A stretch of DNA of 64,000 nt. Source: Campylorhamphus procurvoides (Eukaryota > Chordata > Aves > Passeriformes > Dendrocolaptidae). Below the pieces are notes generated by a model. That model was not told the origin of the DNA, ran no database searches, and saw nothing but the letters and a program-made list of their open reading frames with translations. The position numbers and the translations under genes are program-made. Numbering within the stretch: the first letter of the stretch is position 1; each line of letters starts with the position of its first letter. Shown here piece after piece: positions 13,356 through 25,551 of this stretch. The stretch spans positions 1,558,783 to 1,622,782 of the forward strand of contig WBMV01004981.1 of assembly GCA_013396655.1 (NCBI GenBank), in the 5' to 3' direction.

Positions 13356-14708
13356 CTTGTGCAAAAGAGACAAACACAAGAATCATCTTACAAAATGAAA
13401 AAAAAAATTAGAAAATTAAATTTCTGTGCTATTCTTTCAAGCTCCCTGGGAAAACATCACATATTCAAGAAAGTATGCCATCCAGTCTTTCAAGACCAGC
13501 AGCAATTTGCCAAGCACATTAGAAGGTGCTCTACAAAGAAAGAAGTTACCTTAAATCACCTTACATGATAGCAAACTAAAGGAAAGCAATACACTTCAGC
13601 AAACAAAATATAGTAGCTCTTCTTAACATATGTTAATTGCACATTAAACAACTCATTTTTTCAGTTCCTAAATTTGCTACTAGAGATATTCCAAAATGCT
13701 TTTTGATTAACAAACTTTCTGATGTTACCAGTCCAGAAATTTGTGTTTACGGGAGATAATTACCAGAAACAGTGTTGAAGGAGGATGAGAGAGGAGAAGA
13801 AGGGAAGAACTCCTACTGCCACTTTTCTTCTCTGACAAGAGGTGACTATAAAAAAGGTTATTTATCTCAAAATACACCTCTGTTCACATGAATTTGAAGT
13901 TGTGGGCATTCTACTACAGACATTTGATCTTGTTTCACTATCTCTCCAACAGACTCAATTTAAGGACAAGCAAAAATTAGGTAACATGTTAAAAAATACA
14001 GACCATTTTTTTTACAGCCCAGTCAAATCATTTCCATAAAATGGCAGGAAACAAAGAAAAATGCAATAAGGTATCTTCATACAGCTTCCTCAACTCACCA
14101 TTTCTTTCAGTAAGTATCAAAATAATTTTCCTTATTTAAAAATTATTTTGCACACCTTCTCCAGTCTGCATTGCATAAAATATTTGCCTATCTTCTTCCT
14201 CACTTTCTTATTCTGCTAAACAGTGACTCTCCTTCTTGCACTTCTCACGCTGTGCACTTACCCAAATGCAGCTGTTCTTTGAACACTTCTGTCAGATTCT
14301 GTACTCCTATATGCAATAAACCTCTTTACCCTCCTCAACTATAAACACGACTGTTCAGGTTTGCTAAACACTACTTTATATACCTTACTATTTTCTTCTC
14401 TGTCTCAAAAAATTAGACTGGCTTATAATTTCTGTGCCATGTTGTCATCAAAATAATTATTTCATTGAAGTATTGAAATTGCTGAAATAACAATCAGTGC
14501 AAGACCTCTCAATTCTGTACCAAAATTCCATGCTGACACATAAAATTTGACAGAGTACACTACAAAATTATTAAAGAACACCACACTCACTAACATTTTA
14601 AATGAAACATAACAAGTATAAACTATGTCAAAAAGAAAATAAAAGAAAAAGGGGGGGAAGGCAAACACAGAATACGCTTAATATTATTCGTGACTCTCAA
14701 CAACTTAC
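13356..14708 (-). other. ABCC4: Intron 16 of ABCC4 (1,353 nt)
   Basis: GT-AG intron with a relatively weak acceptor TTGCACAAG. AT-rich, no repeat recognised. Confidence 0.92.
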
Positions 14709-14849
14709 CTGTGCCAAAATATTGAATAATATGAGTATAAAAATCACAAAGTAGTTTGCTCCTGCAGTGAAATATTTTCTGTAAACTTTAAAGCTAATTT
14801 TTCCCTCATGGCGACTCTCCTCTGGCACTGCAGCCACTGCATTTTCAGC
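14709..14849 (-). CDS. ABCC4: ABCC4 exon 16 (linker end and TM7)
   Basis: 141 nt, residues 682-728, phase 0. AENAVAAVPEESRHEGKISF is the diverged linker end. KVYRKYFTAGANYFVIFILI then LFNILAQ give the elbow helix and TM7, which opens TMD2 (human AYKNYFRAGAHWIVFIFLIL). Donor CAG|GTAAGT; acceptor with a long T-tract before CAG. Confidence 0.96.
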
Positions 14850-16593
14850 CTGAAAAAAAAAGAGAAAACAACTCAGAATAAAACCCATCGACCTTGCAGT
14901 TACGGATTCAGACTAAGCCACTTGAAAGTCATGGTTCAGAATTAGCAAACAATTAAACAAGGAGATGAAGTGATTATGCACGTAAAAACTTTAAATACTG
15001 AACTATAGCTTTGACAAAAGACATAAGTCTCAGTGCAGTAATACTGAAAAATCTACTCTGCAAAGCGACACTGTGAGGATTTTATTTGGCACTGCATCAC
15101 CAAATATAACAAAATTTCACATATAGCACAAACATGTATTCTAAACACTAAGCCAGGTTCTTCTTATTTACTACCTTCACTCACAATAGCTTCAGAAACT
15201 GAGGCCTTTATTTGGGGAAGATTCTGTTTTCAGAATGCAAGTGGTGCAACCTTTCCTGTCCAAAAAAGTATTTAAAATAAATACTCTTCTGCAAGTATGT
15301 ACCAAGATCAATCAACCTGTGCCCAGACTTACATATTACCCATAAAGTTCTAATCATCTCCTTGTAAGTACCAACAAAGCATCTGTTAACAGGAAAAGCA
15401 AGTAAAATGACAAACAAGAACTCATACTAAGCAAACAATGGATGGGGGACAATGAGCAGTAGAATCAACAGACCAGACTCCGATGTGAAAAGAGAGATTC
15501 CACCTACTTGTCCATGAAATGTGAGAAGCCTATCTTGATTTTTTTTTTCCGTATCTCCAGCCACTCCACGTTCCCACTTTCCCCTGCCCCCACCCACAGT
15601 TCTAACACTACTAAAAATTCCGGCAGACCCTTGTGAATTTAAGAGTGGAGTTGTCACTGGGACATTAATAATATCAGGTAATAAGTCTAATGCTTTTGAG
15701 CATAAAACCATTCCTCCAAAGAGTATGAAAAAGTCTGTAGCTTATTTTGTTTGTTTTAAATCTCACTGCTTTTCATTATAGAGAAGAAATAATATATACC
15801 CATAGCACAAAGGTGACAATCATCAGGGACAGACTGGGATTACTTGTCCCATGGATGCAGTGCTAGAACAAGCCTAGCAGGGTTACAGGGGTCCTGCACT
15901 GTTTTATGTGAATGCAAACACACGAGCAGGAGGCCACCTCTGGTAGAGAAACTTTAGAGCTTCTTTTGCACTGTGCAGACCAAGAGGTAACAAGGCACCT
16001 GGAAGTCACACTGGCACCACACAAAACCTTCTGCTTTCACCAACAAAAGGGTTGGGGAGAGCAAGGCAGTGGTGTTCCAGGGTTACCCTCCTCAAGGCCA
16101 GCTCAAGATCATGTGGGTATGTTTATGGGTATGTTAAAGCCAGCCATGCAAATGTACACTTTGCATAAAGCCAGGGCTTCTGCATGCACTTCCCAGAGCT
16201 CAGGATGTCAAGAAAAGTGTTAATTTCAGTCCAACACTGCACAAACACACAGAATCCATCCAACACTGTGGGACTGGCCCTTTAAAGCACCTCTGCCAGA
16301 TGACAGGCTGAAGGAAGCCCAGTGTGGTGTGGACACCTATAGGGAACGCTTGCAGCATCTAGCAGAGCTGATGAACTGCACAAACTGACTCTTCTGGGTT
16401 TGAATAGAACAGTGCAGAGATGTGGACTGCCAGCCAAGCACAGCTGGGCAGGTCCACCACAGGCAAGCTCTCACCTGATAACACTATTCAATCATCCCTG
16501 AAATTCCAATGCTGCAGGGAAAGCCCACACCAAAATTGAAGTTAAAAACCACCCAGACAAGAATTAAGACACATTCATTCTTTGAGCACTCAC
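14850..16593 (-). other. ABCC4: Intron 15 of ABCC4 (1,744 nt)
   Basis: GT-AG intron (GTGAGT ... pyrimidine tract CAG). A GC-richer portion at about 15,830-16,480 has no recognised repeat or coding content. Confidence 0.92.
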
Positions 16594-16809
16594 AGGTGGT
16601 TGTTCCACGGCTCCATCTTTCTGAGAGTGGACAGATGACTCCTGGGACCAGACAGAGGACTCCGAGAAGGTTCGGTTCCGGGAAGACTTCAGGTTCGGGG
16701 TTCCTGGAACTGACTGCTGTTCTACCTCCTCATCTTTTTTCAAAAGGGAAGCAAAGTCGATGCCAGATCTCAGGAACTCTGCATATGTACCTTTCCCCAC
16801 CATTTTACC
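16594..16809 (-). CDS. ABCC4: ABCC4 exon 15 (end of NBD1 and regulatory linker)
   Basis: 216 nt, residues 610-681, phase 0. [20 protein letters not shown] closes NBD1. [18 protein letters not shown] begins the acidic, Ser/Thr-rich linker to TMD2, which continues [16 protein letters not shown] and [12 protein letters not shown]. The [12 protein letters not shown] block is conserved with human and rich in potential phosphorylation sites (the RNRTFS context suits basophilic kinases). Between VPGTP and RNRTFS the bird has NLKSS where human has TL, a three-residue gain. Donor CCT|GTGAGT. Confidence 0.96.
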
Positions 16810-17947
16810 CTACAATTAATATAAACTTTGATTATCTTCATTATACACTTTCTGTAAAGGACAAGTCTCCCTATCTCTCCTCGCTGTCTCTGGGGTTCTG
16901 CAGCTGCTGAGCACACATTCACTGCAGTAACTGAGCTGAAGACTCTACCGATTCCTCAGAGGAGCAGAAACAACCTCTTTACACTCTAACCAGTCCCCTC
17001 CCAGCAGCTAACCAGGCCAAGGAGCACAGAAACAGGATGACAAAAGCTCATTACAGCCAGGGAGCTTCTCTCCTTGGAGAAGTTGTGGGTGACAGCCAAG
17101 CCATGCAGCTTTAGGACAATCTGTTGAACTATATACATAACCATCAGTCTTTTTATATTACTCCAGGCTAAGGGTAAACAGCATTCGCATTTCCTGGTCC
17201 TCGCAGAGTCCTAGAAGTTCCACACTTCTCACAGCTCCACCACAAACTCATTTCCAAAGAGCTACTGTAACTTTTACAGAAATCTGAACGGGAGGGAAAA
17301 GATGAAGCGTCCTTTTTTGCACTTTTGTGATGCATAAAAATTAATTTCACATATTTCATTACCAACCTCAAAAAAAAAAACAGGGAAAAAAACCCCAGCT
17401 GTGGCTCTTGCATTTCCCCTCTACCTCTGAATATCTGGTACAACAAAGTTTGGAAGGAACCAGTGGCACAGAAGACCTGCTCAATCTTAAAGGCATCTGG
17501 GACCATTTTTAGCCTTAATTTAAAAAATGGATTTGTTGCAAAATTAACAGTTATTGATTCACATGTAAGTGCAAGAAACAGGAACAAAAGCAAAGCATTA
17601 ACACAATCTAAGAATCTCTCATAGTATAATAAACTTCAGGCAAAGGAAATCTAAAACTTTATTTCAAAAGCAGACAAAATGTTTGAAGAAATAAGAGTTT
17701 TTAATTCACATAAAAATCAGTATGTAAGGTTATTTTTATGCATTATAAAATTCAGAAATAGATTTTTCAGGGAAAACATTTCAAGAAAAATCAACTTATT
17801 TCATGACTAACTATAAAACCTAAAAAAATATATGGCCATTAGTAGACAGAATATATATTTACAAAATAAAAATAAAAGTCTGACTAAAAATTCTTAGATT
17901 AAAAAGGATAATTACAAAGTATAAGTACAGACAATGAAATCACTTAC
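16810..17947 (-). other. ABCC4: Intron 14 of ABCC4 (1,138 nt)
   Basis: GT-AG intron (GTAAGT ... ATTGTAG). A 141-codon open frame at 17,168-17,593 on minus has no recognisable similarity and is judged spurious. No repeat seen. Confidence 0.92.
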
Positions 17948-18044
17948 ATCTTTTAAAATTAGAATCTGATTTGCAGCACGGAGATACTGCAACTGGTGAG
18001 TGACCAAAACAGAGATCTTCTGATGTAAGGCCTGACAGATACAT
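17948..18044 (-). CDS. ABCC4: ABCC4 exon 14 (NBD1 H-loop)
   Basis: 97 nt, residues 578-609, phase 0 exit. It reads [20 protein letters not shown], then [12 protein letters not shown]. His593 in LVTHQLQYL is the switch (H-loop) histidine of NBD1. Human reads [20 protein letters not shown]. Donor GAT|GTAAGT; acceptor TTTGCAG. Confidence 0.97.
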
Positions 18045-19049
18045 CTGCAAAGAAATGGAAAAATTCATTAAAAAATTAAATGTCCTAACATATTTTTATT
18101 ATTTCTGAAAAACCTCGTCTATTCAACTACAAAGTTTTTACAATACGAAGACAACCACGCTTGCTAGATTTCTAAAAGTTATACTTCACAAACATGTTTC
18201 TTATTTAACTTTTAAAATTTTCAAGGTAGGAAGAAATTTCATATTTCCAATCTGGAAAAAAAGAGGAGGAAATAAGACCTTTCATTAAAATTGTCTTATT
18301 CTCACAACAAATGTATGCGTCATAACCTAAATTGCAAAGAAAGTATTTTTAAAAAAATAAAGGCAGGACAAAGCAGGGTAAGATACCGTGGAAAATTATG
18401 GACAAATACAGGCAATAAAAATAACTTCTTTGAGAGGAGCTTTCAGAGCAATTGTAACACTGAGACACAGAGAGTTCTGGAGAAGTAAACAGTACTACTC
18501 AATTAAGCTATATCCAGGTATGTATTAAGGTAGAGAACTGAGATTCTTGAACCATCTCTGACATTTTCTCATGGATTCAGAGCTTACCTTCCTATCCAGT
18601 ACCTCAACAACAGTTTGGGATTTGGAGAGAGAAATGAAGGGACTAGGCACTCTAGAACTGCCAGCGAGTGCAGGTGAAACCCATACAGTTTTAGTAGAAT
18701 ACATACCTGCCATCTTTTCAGCAGGGCCTTGAAAGGACACCAGAGCCACAAAATAAAACACAAAAACACAGCAGTAGAGTAATGGTTTACAAGTGCAGAG
18801 GTATGTAAGCACATTGTTCATGTACAACAGGGACAGTACAGGCAGAACTGAGATCCAACACTACCAATCCCTCAATGCTTTCATCCTCAGAGTAACAACA
18901 CAGGGAGACAAACCCTTTGAGCACACACCACTTTCTCAACTACTCCCTTTCTTAAGAAAACAAGGAAACTGATTTTATCTAGAACTGTTCAGTGACACAT
19001 TAGCATCTTTGTATCATGAATGACTTTTTGAAGACCATCTTCCAGTTCA

Positions 19050-19200
19050 AAGAATCACAGAACAGGTAAGGTTGGAAGGGACGACAGTGGTCCATCTGGT
19101 CCAACATCCCTGCCCAAGCAGGGCTGTCCTAGAGCACATGGCACAGGATTTAATCCAGACAGTTCTTGACTATCTCCAGTGTGGGAGACTCCATTGAGTT
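19050..19200 (-). mobile_element. CR1 LINE 3' remnant (sense to ABCC4)
   Basis: Plus strand reads AGAATCACAGAACAGGTAAG, then GTTGGAAGGGAC, TGGTCCAACATCCCTGCC, CAAGCAGGGCTG and GAGACTCCA. This is the reverse complement of the CR1 3' end (GAATCACAGAATGG..TTGGAAGGGAC..CCAACCCCCTGC), so the element points to minus. About 150 bp remain; the match fades after GAGACTCCATTGAG. Confidence 0.88.
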
Positions 19201-22200
19201 GTCTCAACTCACTCTGCTGTTATTCGTGATGTTGAGTGGTAATGGCACCCATCAACCGGATTCCTAGACAAAATCAAGCAGGAAGACACACTTTGGTAGC
19301 ACTCCTCACTGGTATTCAGCAGCTGAAGTATGAAGCCTGAAGGGCCAGGCTGCAGCCTGCTCAGAGCAGAACCTTCTGATCTGCATGGGAACCTTGGCAC
19401 CACACATTTTTCTCCATGGATACACTCCTGTTGGCTCATTTTTGCTAATGTACTAATTCCTGTTTTCTAACTGGACATGTGAGCGTGGTACTTAACACAA
19501 ACGAAAACCAAACCAAAGCGTGCACACACACAAATTCTATCTTCCTATGCTCAAAAAAACCCGTCCAAACGAAAAAAAAAACCCAACCAAAACTACAGCA
19601 ATTCGATAGTAAAAATTCAATGCCGAAGTACAAATAAGCAGTAAAGAAAGTAAAGCAGAAAAAGAACAAGACCTAAACAGCAATAGCACATTGCTTACTG
19701 TGTTTCATGTGTTCAGTTAACTCCCCATGCAGCTTTTTACATCTATTTTATCACTCCTACAAAGACTGTAGGAAGTGGACAGTTAATACTACTATTAGCA
19801 TAATTACATGTAGAAAGTATACTACAGTTTTCCAAATAAACCAGGCAGCAAAATTAATTTAAAAGCAACACTCTTCCTGAGGAAGTTATATGCTTGATAT
19901 GCAGCACTCAAGAAGCAACTGTAAAACCACAATATTCTTAGGTGGCCAAGATAACAATTAATCAAAATATCTGCAGCAGCATGACTACTTGAGCAGTTAC
20001 AATTATTTATACACTAAGCTCGTCATGGGAGCATTACTCTGGTGTGGTTACTGTCCACTCTCTGAGCAGTGACTGAAACAAGCCACAAGGTAACTAGAAC
20101 ACCAGTTGAAGACATCCAACAAAACATAATCTTTCACAAAACCTATATAAAGAACTGGACAAACATCAGGGAGGCTAAAGGAAAGGCCTAGGAGGAAAGC
20201 TGCCAAAAGAGAATGTATCAGGTATTCACTGTGGAGAGCTCCATCTTTCCCTTCCCTAAATCTCACAACCTGTATACCACTCCAATCAGTGAATTTTCTG
20301 TCCACCAGGAGTATGTCCTACAGCTTACTGGGGCAAACTAGCCACAAGAAAATCCGATGGCTCAAAACCTTGAAATCTTGATCCTGAGTCACAGGGAGCC
20401 CACTGTACTTTAAATTTGCATTTGAAGGGGGTGTGGGGAAGAAGAGGAAAAAAAGTGGGTTATCACAGCATCAGAGCAAAGCAATTAGAACAGTGAGAGC
20501 TATTAGCACAGCATCCTGGGTGATCTTGATCTCAGGAGAGTAGCCAAAATATAACCTCTGTGGAAATTCATATTTCCACTGATATATCAGTTCCCTCAAT
20601 TGAGAATTTTTTAAAAAGTCAGCTCTCAATTTCATGTCTGTCTGGGTAGAAGTAAGCTAGCTGAAGAGTTTGTTGGTAACAGGTAAGTAGAAAAACTCTC
20701 GCCACAATTCACTGTCATGACCACAGGCAGGAAAAATCACAACAAAGAGTGTATACTTAGATCTATTGAACAACTCACTGCTCAGATAGCTCACTAGAAA
20801 ATTTTGACAATATACTGTGTCATCATGAAGCACAGAAGTTGAGAAACTAGTAAAACACTAAGTAAACACTTAACATCTGTTTCAAAACATCAAACAACTT
20901 GAGTTTTATGTTCAAAGCAGTTTTTTTAATTTTTTCAATATTCTGTCTCCTGTTCAACAACATTCACTCTGCAGCTTAGCATGAGCATTAAATTTGTACA
21001 GTGCCTTGGCTATCACAGAAGACTAAAGCCAGAGTCTGAACCCAAAGTTAAGAGAGGCTCAGCAAAACTGAATGTCATAGAAGGGATGGCACAAAAATCA
21101 GAGTTCACTAGGGAAAATTTGGTACTGTCTTAGAACTGAAAAAACCCCACTCCAAAACAGACCCTAAGTGTTTATTTTTCTAACTAGTTCACTAAGGCTT
21201 AGTTTCATCATCCATCTACTTTTAGAAATACTGCTCTTCTAGCTGAGGACAACCAACCATCAAGTGTAGGTGAAAAAACCCATTCTAGGTGAGTCACTGA
21301 CAGTGTTGATACGAGAATCCAGGGAAAGCCTGCCTCAGCAGGTGGCATAACTGGTCCAAGGCTTCAGACATCTGCTGGAGCACACCCAGAACTGCTATCA
21401 CCTTTTTACTTGCTGTTTAAAACCCCACAAAGTTCCCCTTCCTTGTGCTTCACCATCACTCCCAAGAGGTATACTCTGTTAGTTACCCTCTGAGCACATT
21501 TAGCGCGTAACAACAGAAAAAATTACTGCACAAACTCCAGTCGCCATTGCCAACTTCATTAAACACACAAGTGCACACACACATGTGCACACAGTCCCAG
21601 GAGATCCAGACCAAGAAGACCTAAAGGTTCTTCAGCCTTTCTAGAGTGCGAGAAAAAGGGAGAGGAAGGGACTATGAACATTGCATTATCTTCCCTGAGT
21701 ATGAAGCAATTTAAACTTAAAAGTATTCCTGGCAGATGTTAAATGGGTTGCTCTGCATGTTTAAGCTCAACAGAAATTTCAACATCCTTGAAAATGTATT
21801 CCAGGGGTAAGCTATCACGGCCATTACAAAATTGCACTCTGAAGTCCAAGTTTGCATCCTTGGTGCAATTTCAATCCACTACTTCCCAAAGGTCAGTAGA
21901 CCAGTTTACTCCTGAGCGCACAGTCCCTTCATACATTAAGCCATTCCCCCCCCCAGGCAAGGAAGAAAAAATCAGAAAAAAAGGTCCTTCAAATATGCTT
22001 TTTTCTTTTAAGTAACAAATGGTTTCCTGAGGTTTTTTTTTTCTTTTATTCCTCTCTGCCCTGGACACCTGAATGTTCTTGACTGCCTGCACTAATGTGT
22101 GAAGTTAGTCCACATTTATTGAAAGTGCACAAAATTTAAACATTATTTGAGCTGAGACCTTACATGTACAAAACATAACAGCAGAATTACTTTACTTGTA

Positions 22201-25200
22201 CTGCCAGATACACTACTGGCCATAGATTCCAGGGAGCAGTTTCCTTAACAAGAGCATGATGCTGAGTCATATTGGATTTGTCATCTACCACACTCTACGC
22301 CTCCTTTTCCATGAAACTACCACACTACTGATCCCTGCTCACTGTTCATTCATGGACTCAACACTCTGCAGGTTTCCCTGCTGGGTACATCTATTAATTC
22401 ACATCCCATAACCAAGAGTTCCCAAATCTCTGTCCATCTCCAGAATTGCCTTTAGCACTGCCCAGTTTTCTATCACCTGAAAATACTGCACCAATGACCT
22501 TCATACATCATCAGGGTAGGTCTCTCCAGATATTACACTCTTCCAATTCAACAAAAACAAACAAGCAAACAAACAATACTTTAACAAACCTAAGTAACAG
22601 TATACTATCACCCATTTAAAAAAACCTCTGCACTTTGACAGCAAACTGCTATACAATTAAAAAAAATTAGCTTGAGCTTTGATAGTGCAGACCGTGAAGC
22701 AGAAGCCACTGAGAGGGGGCCTACAACAACACAGTGTTCCCCTGTGCAAAAGCAGTCTTCGCACTTTCAAATCTTCATTTGTTCTTTCTTCCCTATCAGG
22801 TTTGCTTTTCTTTGAGACAAGTCGTTCTTTAATCTTTTTTAAGTTTTTATCTCCAAGAACCAGCTTTCTTTCACCTCTGCAAAGTGTTTCTTCTTTAATG
22901 ATTCTACTTTCTTCCTTACCATTCTTTTCCCCACTCCTTTTTGGAAGTTCACATGCCAGTTTAACTTCAGTTAATACTTATATTCATTTCAATGAAAATA
23001 ACCACTGAAATGAAATTAAAGCACATGCAGAAAGTGCTCACAGGCATAAAGCCTTTGTTATATTCATTTACTTCCTACATTTGCTTTCCTCTCCCTTCCC
23101 TTTATAATTCAGTGGCCTGAGGAGAACAATCCCCCAGTTGTTTTTGTACATTTCAAAGTTTAGAAAACTTTAAAAAGTGTAATATGTTTGCCAGAGACAA
23201 AAAACCCACACACCTACTTCTACTATGCTGTCTCTATTTCTACTATGCTGCTTCTTTTTCTATGCTTACCTTGATAACCATTTATCTCCATCTCATGACA
23301 AATCCCAGCCTTCACTGAACTAACACTTAAGTGTAACCAATCCACAAAATCTATTGCCCTATTCCAGGCACCAGGTAGCACTGGATGGCTGGAGAAAGCA
23401 TACAAGCAAATATAGAGTGATGCTTCCTCTGGCATTTCCAACTTCCAAAGTCCATATATTAGGAGCATTTTGAGCCAGAGGTCTTGGTATTTAAGTAGCT
23501 CTTCATGAACTTTTCCTACACAAGTTTGCATACCTCCCCCTTGAAAGCATTTCTGGTTTAGTATTCATAATATTGTTTTGCAACTGCCCCCACAGACCAC
23601 TAAAACAACCAACTACGTTGACATTCTGCCAGTGTTGTGTATTTTGGGTTTTTTTCATATTGTGTGTTTAAAACCAAAGCAACACATTTTTGTGATACTA
23701 AAAACTAAAATTTTAAAGTCTTTTGAAAACATACAATGTACAAAGATCACACTTATGCTTTTCAATTTCTATGAAAAAACAAACAAAAAAAACCAACCCC
23801 CAAAATCTTAACCAACATTATTACAACATATTCATACATTTTATATATATTCCCTATCATAAACATTACAAAGCTCAAGGAATTTAAACTGTATCATCTA
23901 AATGGAAAGATGTAACTAATACGTTTTAAAGAGCAACACCTATAATACAAAAATAGAAGTACAAGGCATTCGAATTTACCCAGGACATCTCATTAGGGAT
24001 ATAACCACTGCAATGGTATCAGAAACAATAATGAGCATAGAGCAGGTGTGAAACACAGAGTGACAAGTCTTAAAGATATCCTTGGTTTAGCAAGACCCTA
24101 CCTGAAAGGAGGCAGAGTGAAACCCTTAAACTTTAACTCCTTTGTACGCCTGTCATCAGTGGACAAAATGTGTAATATGCATATGCCTTTAAACACAGCA
24201 CTGGCAAGAACATGCCAGGGCTATCATTGCTTGGTTCCTCTGACACACTGATTGTGTCTGCAATCTCTCTACAGAAATGAGACATGCTAGCTTTTATCTG
24301 CTAGTTTTACAGGACTGATGAGCTTCACTTGCTTCTAATTACCTACACCAACAAAACAGCACTTTTTCCTCGAAGTTCAAATGTTACATGAAATTTACAA
24401 GCACACCCCACTTACAGAGAGATACGACACTGAAGGCATTCATGGATTCCTAAGGGTTCCAAAAATCAAATTACTTTAAACAGATCAAGTAAATATTCAG
24501 ATCTATGTATCTAATTAAAAAAATTCTTTTACTCATTTTCACTACTTCTTTTGGCTCCTGCCCTCAAGCACTTCTGGGGCTTAGGTAAGAATGCAATGAG
24601 GAATTTAGGATCTCTTAATCCATGCACTTTGCATGATGGAATTTTCTGCTCTCCTTTGCTGTCAGTTCAATTCCTCATCACCTTCTTCTGCAACTATGGA
24701 CACCTTTGCTACAAAACCACGCCTGCTTCCTTCCCCCTCTTGAAGAGGAACACTCAGTTACATCAGATGGCAATGGAGAGACTTTATCTTTCAGGACATC
24801 TGGTCAACTTGTCAGGTGACTCTCCGGTCAGGCTCAACATATGATTACCCCCATGCCCCACTGCCCACTTGCATGTCCCTTCAGCTCCTACTGAAGGCCA
24901 CTGCCTAGTATCACGGTGTTCCATCTGAATAGATGCTTACGTGCATTACTGCGCTGTGATAAATGCAGTGACGTCTTCTGTAGCTTTCATCTAGATCCAG
25001 AGAACCATCACAACTTCAGGTCTGGCTTAAGAGAGTCCCAAACGGTCCTGTAACACTGTCTACTCTCACAAGCACAGAGGAGGAACAGAAAGAAATCTGG
25101 CTGATCATCAACTGAGACCAGAACACAGCTCCTGTCAGTAGAAAAGATGCAACGGAAGGAACAATACCTACAAAAGAGTATGTCCCAAGAGACAATGAAA

Positions 25201-25498
25201 TAAAAATCTCACTCTTAAGAACAATGTTTTTGAGTCAATATCGCTGATGGGACACAGTTTAATTTCTATCTAAAGGTGATCTGAAATCATGTAATCTATA
25301 AATATGCTTATAAAGACAAACAGGGAGAGTAGGAAATTTCTTGGGATCCAAGTGCAACTGAATGGTTTTCTCAGAAATCACAGGCTATTCCAAACTTCAT
25401 CATACAAGGACATGCGCTACTGTATCTATGATGGCTGTCCCTCATTTTGAAAACAGAAGTCTCAAAATACCACATTTCTTAAAAGTTAATTAAAAGCT

Positions 25499-25551
25499 AT
25501 TTTTATTTATATATAAATAATTATATTTATTTTTATATATTTATTTATGTG
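25499..25551. repeat. AT-rich low-complexity stretch
   Basis: About 53 bases made almost entirely of A and T with TTTAT and ATATA units, partly self-complementary, within intron 13. Confidence 0.85.

Noticed and set aside
17168..17593. 141-codon open frame on minus in intron 14
   Set aside because: Same strand as ABCC4 but not in phase with exon 14 or 15; translation is low-complexity and unlike any known protein.
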